This document shows positions 58,270-64,000 of a stretch of DNA of 64,000 nt, piece after piece. The stretch's first letter is position 1. Each line of letters opens with the position of its first letter. The stretch lies in NCBI GenBank assembly GCA_036265915.1, contig DATAOC010000087.1:1-64000 (forward strand), given 5' to 3'. The notes below the pieces were generated by a model. It was not told the DNA's origin, made no database searches, and worked only from the letters and a program-made list of their open reading frames with translations. Position numbers and translations under genes: made by a program. This DNA comes from AR12 sp036265915. GTDB taxonomy: Bacteria; Methylomirabilota; Methylomirabilia; Rokubacteriales; CSP1-6.

Positions 58270-58689
58270 CTACTCCGTGGCGGTCACGGTGGCTTCGAAG
58301 GGCGCCGCCTTGATATCGAGCTGCTGCCCGTTGTTGACGCTGAAGCGGAATACACCGACGACCAGATGCGGGCCAGCGGCCTTCGGGACGACGTCCACGC
58401 GGAAGACCACGCGGCCGTCCTGCACGGTGCCCCGCACCACGCGGCGCTCCACCACCACGCCATCGTCGGTGGCGGCGAGGTTGACGATGCGATGCCGGTA
58501 GGACTCGGTGATGCGGTAGCCGTCCGCGGGCGAGATCGTGGCCACGATGAGCGCCCGCTCGCCGAGTTTCACCGTGGGATTGTCGATCCGCAGGGCGAAC
58601 GGTGTCTCGACCGGTGCGGCACCGGTTGTCGTCAGCAGGACGACGGCGACACCGAGCGCAGCCGCCACACCACGCCTGAGCCTCGTCAT
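58270..58689 (-). CDS. Periplasmic hypothetical protein, Ig-like
   Basis: A 139-residue protein with a clear Sec signal (MTRLRRGVAAALGVAVVLLTTTGAA) and a single beta-rich domain (about 30-139). Segments such as RIDNPTVKLGERALIVATISPADGY and AAGPHLVVGVFRFSVNNG look like an immunoglobulin-type or copper-chaperone-like fold. It follows the PQQ dehydrogenase gene by 66 bases on the same strand. I could not assign a family. A role as periplasmic partner or metal carrier of the quinoprotein is possible but inferred from context only. Confidence 0.55.
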   Translation of the reverse strand: MTRLRRGVAAALGVAVVLLTTTGAAPVETPFALRIDNPTVKLGERALIVATISPADGYRITESYRHRIVNLAATDDGVVVERRVVRGTVQDGRVVFRVDVVPKAAGPHLVVGVFRFSVNNGQQLDIKAAPFEATVTATE

Positions 58690-58755
58690 GTTCGTTCCTC
58701 GCGGGAGCCGGCGGGGTTGCCGCCGGCTCCCGGATCGTGATCGACTACTCGAGCC

Positions 58756-60483
58756 TCACTGCTGGACCGCGAACACCCAGATGACGCCGCCCTGCGGCAC
58801 GTCCTTCTGCCAGCCGAGCAGGTCGCTGAGCAGGCCCTGCTGGAACGCCGGATCGACGCCCCAGCCGGAGGCGACACCGATGTACTGCACGCCGTCGACG
58901 GCAAACGACACCGGCGGCGCGGTGATACCGGAGTTGGTGCGGAACTGCCAGAGCACCTCGCCGGTGGCCGCGTCGAACGCGCGCAGATAACGGTCGTTCG
59001 TTCCGCCGCCGAACACGAGCCCGCCGCCCGTGGTGAGCACCGGCCCCCAGTTCATCGAGTCGGTGAAGAGGTGGCTCCAGACGCGGCGGTTGCCGTTGAC
59101 GTCCCACGCCTGGACCTCGCCGAAGTGTCGCGCGCCCTTCTCGACCGCGAAGCCGATGTCGGGGATGTCGACGCCCGTCCACCACTTGCCGGCCACGTAC
59201 TCCTGCACCTTGCCCTGCATGTAGCCGCAGTGGTTGTCGTTGGCGGGAATGAACAGCATGCCGCTCTTCGGGTTGTACGCGGCGAACGGCCAGTCCTTGC
59301 CGCCCCAGAGCGACGGGCAGAAGTCGGCGCGCTTGCCGGTGGCCGGCTTGTGCTCGGCGTTGTACTCCGGACGACCGGTCGTCTGATCGATGCTCTTGAA
59401 CACGTTCTGCTTGACGTACGGCGTGGCCGACACGAACGTGATCTTGTCGGCGCTGCGCTCCAGCCGGTAGAGATAGCCGTTGCGCGCCGGGTGCACGAGC
59501 CCCTTCACGACGCGACCGTCCTTCGAGTAGTCCAGGATCATCGGCGCGTCTGGCTCGTCCCAGTCCCAGGAGTCGTTCCACTGGTACTGGAAGTGCGAGG
59601 TCAGCTTGCCGTTGTCGGGATTGATGCCGACCGTGGACGACGTGTAGAGGTTGTCGCCCGGGCGCTGGTCGCCGAACCACGGCGACGCGTTCCCCGTCCC
59701 CCAGTACGTGAGGTTCAGCGCGGGGTCGTATGTGCCCGTGATCCAGACCGAGCCGCCGCCCTTCTTCCACGTGTCGCCGGTCCACGTCTCGCTGCCCTTC
59801 TCGCCGGGCGCCGGCACCGTGAACGTCTTCCACGCCGGCTGGCCGCTGTTGGCGTCGAACGCGGCCACGAAGCCGCGCACGCCGAACTCGCCGCCCGATA
59901 CGCCGACCATGACCTTGCCCTTGGCCACCAGAGGGGCGAGCGTCATGTAATAGCCGGTCTTCCAGTCCTCGACCTTCTGCTCCCACGCGACCTTCCCGGT
60001 CGTCGCGTCGAGCGCGACCAGCACGCAGTCGTGCGTGGCGAGGTAGACCTTGTCGGCGTACAGGGCGACGCCGCGGCTCGTGTTGTGCAGCACGCTCAGG
60101 CCCTCGGGCATCTCGCGCTTGTAGCGCCACAGGAGCTTGCCCGACTTCGCGTCCATCGCGATGACCTGGTTGTACGGCGTCGCGACGAACATGATGCCGT
60201 TGTTCACCAGCAGCGGAGCCTGGTGACCGGAGTCCACGCCGGTCGAGAACGCCCAGGCCGGCGCCAGCTTCTTGACGTTGTGGACATTGATCTGATCGAG
60301 CGCGCTGTACGACCAGCCCGCGTAGTTGCCACGGGTCATCAGCCAGTTGCCAGGCTCGGGCTCGGCGAGCCGCTGGTCGGTGACCGGGCGATAGCCGGTC
60401 AGCCGCTGGGCATCGGCGAGCATCGGGACGAAGCCGATCGCGATCACGACAACGACGATCACGAGATCTCTGACAGTCCTCAT
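58756..60483 (-). CDS. PQQ-dependent alcohol dehydrogenase, lanthanide-type active site
   Basis: A 575-residue periplasmic quinoprotein with signal peptide (cleavage near ADAQ, residue 25). The metal and base residues by comparison with methanol dehydrogenase are E199 (GGEF), N265 (GTGNA) and D307 (SWDWD), followed by D309. The D-x-D points to lanthanide use, as in XoxF and PedH. The tryptophan docking repeats and RPGDNLYTSS block are intact. It is in a minus-strand unit with a Rieske protein upstream, two small periplasmic proteins and a TonB receptor downstream. The paralogue at 52211 is clearly different, so the two probably oxidise different alcohols or serve different conditions. Confidence 0.9.
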   Translation of the reverse strand: MRTVRDLVIVVVVIAIGFVPMLADAQRLTGYRPVTDQRLAEPEPGNWLMTRGNYAGWSYSALDQINVHNVKKLAPAWAFSTGVDSGHQAPLLVNNGIMFVATPYNQVIAMDAKSGKLLWRYKREMPEGLSVLHNTSRGVALYADKVYLATHDCVLVALDATTGKVAWEQKVEDWKTGYYMTLAPLVAKGKVMVGVSGGEFGVRGFVAAFDANSGQPAWKTFTVPAPGEKGSETWTGDTWKKGGGSVWITGTYDPALNLTYWGTGNASPWFGDQRPGDNLYTSSTVGINPDNGKLTSHFQYQWNDSWDWDEPDAPMILDYSKDGRVVKGLVHPARNGYLYRLERSADKITFVSATPYVKQNVFKSIDQTTGRPEYNAEHKPATGKRADFCPSLWGGKDWPFAAYNPKSGMLFIPANDNHCGYMQGKVQEYVAGKWWTGVDIPDIGFAVEKGARHFGEVQAWDVNGNRRVWSHLFTDSMNWGPVLTTGGGLVFGGGTNDRYLRAFDAATGEVLWQFRTNSGITAPPVSFAVDGVQYIGVASGWGVDPAFQQGLLSDLLGWQKDVPQGGVIWVFAVQQ

Positions 60484-60557
60484 TATGGGTCCCTCCTACG
60501 GGGCACCGCTCGCTCGCTCGCACCGCGCTTCGCGATCACCTCCTCATCGACTCTCCG

Positions 60558-61121
60558 TCACTGGGTCTGCCCGCCGACGCGGCTCGAGAATCCGTCGGCG
60601 GCGACGACACCGCCGCGTGCCATCTGCAGCGGAAGCATGGGCAAGCGCCTCGGCGCGGGGCCATCGACAACCCGCGCGCGGTCAGCGGGATCGAACCGGG
60701 ACGCATGGCAGGAGCAGAACAGCGTTTTCGACTCCTTGTGCCACATCGAGATCGGACAGCCCTGGTGCGTGCACACGGCGGAATAGGCGACGACGCCGCC
60801 GGCCGCGTAGGGGCGGGTCTCGGGCGACAGGTTCGAGGCCTCGAGGCGCACGACGGCCACCTGGTTCAGCAGCGAGGCATCACGTACGACGTTGCTGTTC
60901 GGATCCATCGGAAACGCGAGCTGCTGTGGGCCGCCTGCCGGCAGGTCGGCTGGTAGGATCACCTGTCCGGCGCGGTCACCGTACGCGTAGACCAGGACAT
61001 CGCCCTTGCGGGGACGCGCCGTGCGCTCGTCGTCGGGAGCGCCGAGGACCGCGGCAGGCGGAAGGGCGAGGCCGAGCCCCAGCCCCAGCGCGGCGTGCAG
61101 GAGAGTCCGACGTGGAACGAT
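60558..61121 (-). CDS. Rieske 2Fe-2S protein with Tat-like signal, apparent AUC start
   Basis: A 187-residue Rieske protein with cluster motifs CTHQGC and CSCHASRFD in the C-terminal half. Reading back in frame gives a twin-arginine signal (VPRRTLLHAALGLGLGLALPPAAVLG) and then GDVLVYAYGDRAGQVILP. A stop codon lies just upstream (61137-61139), and no ATG, GTG or TTG exists between it and the signal. The only start at proper distance (8 bases) from the strong ribosome site AGGAGG (61130-61135) is ATC at 61119-61121. A start at the internal GTG (60962) would delete the signal. It is probably an electron carrier for the PQQ dehydrogenase encoded next; no cytochrome b gene is adjacent. Confidence 0.75.
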   Translation of the reverse strand: MVPRRTLLHAALGLGLGLALPPAAVLGAPDDERTARPRKGDVLVYAYGDRAGQVILPADLPAGGPQQLAFPMDPNSNVVRDASLLNQVAVVRLEASNLSPETRPYAAGGVVAYSAVCTHQGCPISMWHKESKTLFCSCHASRFDPADRARVVDGPAPRRLPMLPLQMARGGVVAADGFSSRVGGQTQ

Positions 61122-61178
61122 AGATCCCGCCTCCTCTCACCGCTGCGCGAGGGCTGACACCGGTGTGCGAGTAGCGGG

Positions 61179-61207
61179 ATTCTTGTCCTGGCGCCGACGC
61201 TTGTCAA
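61179..61207 (-). promoter_or_regulatory. Promoter of the Rieske/PQQ operon
   Basis: On the minus strand TTGACA (61202-61207) and AAGAAT (61179-61184) are 17 bases apart. The transcript would start about 50 bases before the AUC start of the Rieske gene. The 131-bp gap 61122-61252 contains nothing else that I recognise. Confidence 0.6.
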
Positions 61208-61252
61208 GGCGGAACGGCGCGCGGCCTGCCGTAGGTGCTCGCGGAAATCCGG

Positions 61253-62128
61253 CTAGCGCTTCGCCTCGGTCTGCAGCTCGTAGATCGACGTGTAGCCGTG
61301 CCGGAAGTCGGGCGGCAGCGGCATGTCGCCCGCGGTGCGACGCGCGACCATAGGTGGCGTGCCGCGCAGGAGCGTGCCGACCAGCGGTGAGCCGGTTGTG
61401 TCGGGCATGAAGCTGAAGGCGTCGGCCGCCGTGTACGAGTTGATCAGGAGCCGGCGCTCGGCGGTCGAGGTGTTCGGCGCCGACCAGTGCACCAGCCGGT
61501 AATGATGGATGTGGACGCTGCCGGCCGGCAGTGCGAGCAGCACCGCTCGGCTGCGATCGAGACGTGCGACGTCGTCGTCGCGCATGCACCCGACGAAGCG
61601 GCCCTGCGCGTCGTAGTGCGTATGGACCGGCCCGCGATGGCTGCCCGGCAGCACGGCCATGGCGCCGTTCGCCTCGCTCGCGTCGTCGAGCAGGAGCCCG
61701 ACGGCCAGGACGTCGTCGTTGGAGTGGGGATAGAACGCCGCGTCCTGGTGCACCTCGACGGCGGCGCCGACGAGGCTGCCCTTGAGGTTGAGCTTGCTGT
61801 GGTGGAAGCGGATCGACGGGCCGATCAGCTGCGCGACGATGTCGACGATGGCCGACTCGAATGCGACCCAGCGGTACAGCGCGTCATTGTCCGCGGGATT
61901 CTTGATCCGCCGCAGCACCGGCGCCGCCGCCGTGTGGCGGGCATCCAGATCGAAGAGCGCGTCGCTGCGCGTCACCGCCCGCGAGCGCTCGACGAAGGCG
62001 TCGGTGACCCGGCGCAGCGCCTCGATGCGGTCGGGCTCGATCAACCTCGGCACTGCGAGGTAGCCATCCCGGTGATAGGCCGCGATCTCCGTGTCGGTGA
62101 GCTGTCGCGTCGCCAGCGTCGTCGCCAT
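61253..62128 (-). CDS. Phytanoyl-CoA dioxygenase (PhyH) family protein
   Basis: A 291-residue Fe(II)/2-oxoglutarate dioxygenase of the PhyH family. The iron motif is H127-x-D129 (VHQDAAFYPH) and the distal His lies in HIHHYRLVHWSAPN, followed by an Arg (ERRLLINSY). The substrate of bacterial PhyH proteins ranges from ectoine to unusual amino acids and lipids and cannot be told here. The ATG at 62128 is the only good start. It has no obvious partner gene: the Rieske promoter begins 45 bases downstream, and the divergent CinA-domain gene lies 50 bases upstream. Confidence 0.88.
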   Translation of the reverse strand: MATTLATRQLTDTEIAAYHRDGYLAVPRLIEPDRIEALRRVTDAFVERSRAVTRSDALFDLDARHTAAAPVLRRIKNPADNDALYRWVAFESAIVDIVAQLIGPSIRFHHSKLNLKGSLVGAAVEVHQDAAFYPHSNDDVLAVGLLLDDASEANGAMAVLPGSHRGPVHTHYDAQGRFVGCMRDDDVARLDRSRAVLLALPAGSVHIHHYRLVHWSAPNTSTAERRLLINSYTAADAFSFMPDTTGSPLVGTLLRGTPPMVARRTAGDMPLPPDFRHGYTSIYELQTEAKR

Positions 62129-62178
62129 GTCGTCTCCTCGCGCATCATGCTAACACCGGCAATGGTAGGCTTGCGGCC

Positions 62179-62670
62179 GTGACCGACCTCGCCAGTCTCG
62201 GCAGTCCGGTGGCCGCGCTGCTCACGGCACGCAAGGAGACGATCGCCGTCGCGGAATCCTCGGCCGGCGGCCTGATCTCGGCGGCGCTGCTGGCGGTGCC
62301 GGGCGCGTCCGCGTACTTCCTCGGCGGCGGAGTCATCTACACGCAGCCGGCGCGGCGCGTGCTGCTCGACATCCCGGACGACGGCGTGCGCGGGATCCGC
62401 TCGAGCACCGAGGACTACGCCCGCCTGAAGGCGCGCGCGATCCGCCAGCGACTCGGCGCCACCTGGGGTCTCGCGGAGACCGGTGCCAGCGGGCCGGCGG
62501 GCAATCGCTACGGCGACGCGGCCGGTCATGCCTGCCTGGCCGTCGCCGGTCCCGTCGAGCGCGTGGTCACGCTCGAAACGCGCGTGGCCGACCGACAGGA
62601 CAACATGTGGGCGTTCGCGCGCGCCGCGCTGGCGCTGCTCGAGACCGCGCTCCGCGAGGGCCGGCGATGA
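62179..62670 (+). CDS. CinA C-terminal domain protein (nicotinamide-nucleotide amidase-like)
   Basis: This 163-residue protein is a stand-alone CinA C-terminal domain (PncC type), which deamidates nicotinamide mononucleotide in NAD recycling. The markers VAESSAGGLISAALL and the later GASGPAGNRYGDAAGHACLAV are conserved; the first Ser of ESSAGG is the presumed nucleophile. The start is GTG at 62179. Its 3' end overlaps the amidohydrolase gene by 4 bases (ATGA), so both are in one operon. The family also contains members with unknown activity, so the specific substrate is uncertain. Confidence 0.87.
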   Translation: MTDLASLGSPVAALLTARKETIAVAESSAGGLISAALLAVPGASAYFLGGGVIYTQPARRVLLDIPDDGVRGIRSSTEDYARLKARAIRQRLGATWGLAETGASGPAGNRYGDAAGHACLAVAGPVERVVTLETRVADRQDNMWAFARAALALLETALREGRR

Positions 62671-64000
62671 GTTCGCTGCTCATCCGCGGCGGCCGCGTCC
62701 TCATGGGGGCAGAGCTCGTGGCGGCCGACGTCCTCATCGAACGCGATCGCATCGCAGCCGTGGCGCCGCGCGTGACGGCGCCTGCCGAGGCAGGCGTGCT
62801 GGACGCGGGCGGCCGCATCGTGCTCCCCGGACTCATCAACGCGCACACGCACGCGGCGAGTCACCTCGCGCGCGGTCGCGCCGGCAGCTGGACGCTCGAA
62901 GACCTGCTGGTCCATTCCCCGGCGAACTACGGCTTCCGCACACCGGACGACGAGTACCTCTCGGCGGCCATCGGCGCGATCGAGATGCTCAAGACCGGCT
63001 GCACCGCCGCGTACGACCTCTACATGGGGCTGCCGGCGGTGACGCAGGAAACCATGGAGGCCGTGGTGCGCGCATACACGGACGTCGGGCTGCGGGCCGT
63101 GCTGGCGCCCGCGATCGCCGACGTCGTGTTCTATCGCACCGTGCCCGGATTGCTCGACGTCCTTCCCGCCGCGCTCCGCGCCACCGTCGAAGCCATGCAG
63201 CCGGCCCCGGCGAAGGGCCTGCTCGACATGACCGAGGCTGTCATCCGCCGGTGGCACGGCGCCGCCGACGGTCGCATCCGCATCGCCGTGGCGCCGACGA
63301 TCCCCAACCAGGCGACCGACGAGCTGCTGACCGGCTGCGGGCGACTGGCGCGCGAGTATGGCGTTGGCCTGCACACGCATCTCGCCGAGTCGAAGGTCCA
63401 GGTGATCGAGAGCGCTCGCCGCTGGGGCCGGACGATCGTCGAGCGACTCGCGCAGCACGGCCTGCTCGGTCCGGGGTTCGTCGGCGCGCACGGCATCTGG
63501 CTCGCGGACGACGACATCCGCCGGCTGGCCGATGCCGGCGCCGCCGTCGCCCACAATCCCGGCAGCAACCTGCGTCTGGGCTGCGGGATCGCGCCGGTGC
63601 GCGAGATGCTCGACGCCGGGCTGGCGGTGGGACTCGGCACCGACGGCTCGGTGTGCGCCGACAACCAGAACCTGTTCGAGGCCCTCCGCATCGCATCGGT
63701 GGTCAGCAGCGTCCGCTTTCCCTACGCCACCGAGCGCTGGCTCGACGCCGCCACGGTGTGGCGGCTCGCCACGGCGGGCGGCGCGCGCGTGCTCGGTGTC
63801 GCGGAGGACGCCGGCGCCATTGCGCCGGGCCGCAAGGCCGATCTCGTCCTGCTACGCGCGGACTCCGTCTTCCTGCGCCCGCTCGCCGACCCGCTCACCG
63901 CGCTCGTCTACGCCGAGACGGGCGCGAGCGTCGACACGGTGCTCGTCGATGGCCGCGTCGTGCTGCAAGCCGGGCGCGTGCTCGGTGTCGACGAGGAACA
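62667..64000 (+). CDS. Amidohydrolase of the TrzN/AtzA/deaminase group, cut at the window edge
   Basis: The frame from ATG 62667 stays open to the window end (444 codons visible). It encodes a metal-dependent deaminase-type amidohydrolase: N-terminal beta-domain, then NAHTHAASH (H60 and H62), LHTHLAES, GAHGIWL and LGTDGSVCADNQN, the four usual metal sites of a mononuclear subtype III enzyme. Relatives are guanine deaminase, S-adenosylhomocysteine deaminase and chlorohydrolases. It overlaps the CinA-domain gene by 4 bases. The C-terminal beta-strands (LVDGRVVLQAGRVLGVDEE) suggest that only a short piece is missing. Confidence 0.88.
   Translation, partial: MSSLLIRGGRVLMGAELVAADVLIERDRIAAVAPRVTAPAEAGVLDAGGRIVLPGLINAHTHAASHLARGRAGSWTLEDLLVHSPANYGFRTPDDEYLSAAIGAIEMLKTGCTAAYDLYMGLPAVTQETMEAVVRAYTDVGLRAVLAPAIADVVFYRTVPGLLDVLPAALRATVEAMQPAPAKGLLDMTEAVIRRWHGAADGRIRIAVAPTIPNQATDELLTGCGRLAREYGVGLHTHLAESKVQVIESARRWGRTIVERLAQHGLLGPGFVGAHGIWLADDDIRRLADAGAAVAHNPGSNLRLGCGIAPVREMLDAGLAVGLGTDGSVCADNQNLFEALRIASVVSSVRFPYATERWLDAATVWRLATAGGARVLGVAEDAGAIAPGRKADLVLLRADSVFLRPLADPLTALVYAETGASVDTVLVDGRVVLQAGRVLGVDEE

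Noticed and set aside
60558..60962. Shorter Rieske gene from GTG 60962
   Set aside because: It would lack the twin-arginine signal and first strand of the domain that are present in frame upstream, and no ribosome site precedes it.
1..64000. tRNA or rRNA genes, CRISPR arrays, insertion sequences, phage genes, attachment sites or origin
   Set aside because: No transposase, integrase, repeat array or rRNA-like sequence was seen; reading by eye could miss a single tRNA, but no convincing cloverleaf was noticed.

Overview
The window is a 64 kb piece of a high-GC bacterial chromosome, almost fully coding and with no mobile elements, CRISPR arrays, rRNA or tRNA that I can see. TonB-dependent uptake, lipoproteins and Tat/Sec periplasmic proteins indicate a diderm. 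An ARC/Mpa-type proteasomal ATPase, many TRAP and peptide-type ABC transporters, CaiB-type CoA-transferases and lanthanide-type PQQ dehydrogenases together suggest a soil or subsurface non-proteobacterial lineage such as Candidatus Rokubacteria / Methylomirabilota. That placement is inference from gene content, not a tree.

Layout. 1-7.4 kb: small metabolic genes, a MmyB-type regulator, an NlpC/P60 lipoprotein, and a sigma-54 activator followed by the ARC ATPase. 7.4-15.2 kb (minus): an eight-gene operon of amidase, peptide-type ABC permeases and binding protein, alcohol dehydrogenase, a hypothetical protein, a hydantoinase-like amidohydrolase and a thioesterase, probably for uptake and hydrolysis of an amide or cyclic ureide. 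15.3-19.6 kb (plus): a divergent cassette of an enolase-superfamily enzyme, a binding protein and a gamma-glutamyltransferase-fold hydrolase. 19.6-27.7 kb: a phosphotransferase, a CMD protein, a lactonase-like metallo-beta-lactamase, a NIPSNAP protein, leuA behind a leucine attenuator, a TauD-family dioxygenase, an alcohol dehydrogenase and a CoA-transferase. 27.7-32.2 kb (plus): a conserved unknown gene, a UGSC-family selenoprotein with an in-frame UGA, and a complete TRAP transporter, all overlapping or closely spaced. 32.2-45.2 kb: two more TRAP systems, a methanethiol-oxidase-like gene with a SCO-type copper chaperone, two dehydrogenases and a split peptide-type ABC transporter. 45.3-51.7 kb: a sugar-type ABC transporter and a three-gene glycosylation/methylation cassette. 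51.8-61.1 kb: two PQQ dehydrogenases with lanthanide-type active sites, a cytochrome c, a XoxJ-like periplasmic protein, a DoxX-like membrane protein, a TonB receptor and a Rieske protein. 61.2-64 kb: a PhyH dioxygenase, a CinA-domain protein and an amidohydrolase cut by the window edge.

The most notable points are the UGSC selenoprotein fused into a TRAP operon; the leaderless-looking leucine leader peptide (MLTLSLELLLR) and terminator before leuA; the two D-x-D PQQ dehydrogenases beside a TonB receptor; and a Rieske gene that seems to start at AUC. Several promoters place their -35 box across the stop codon of the preceding gene. No non-coding stretch exceeds about 175 bases; the longest (24244-24414, 6762-6925, 57781-57921, 22432-22569, 61122-61252) are covered in the feature list.
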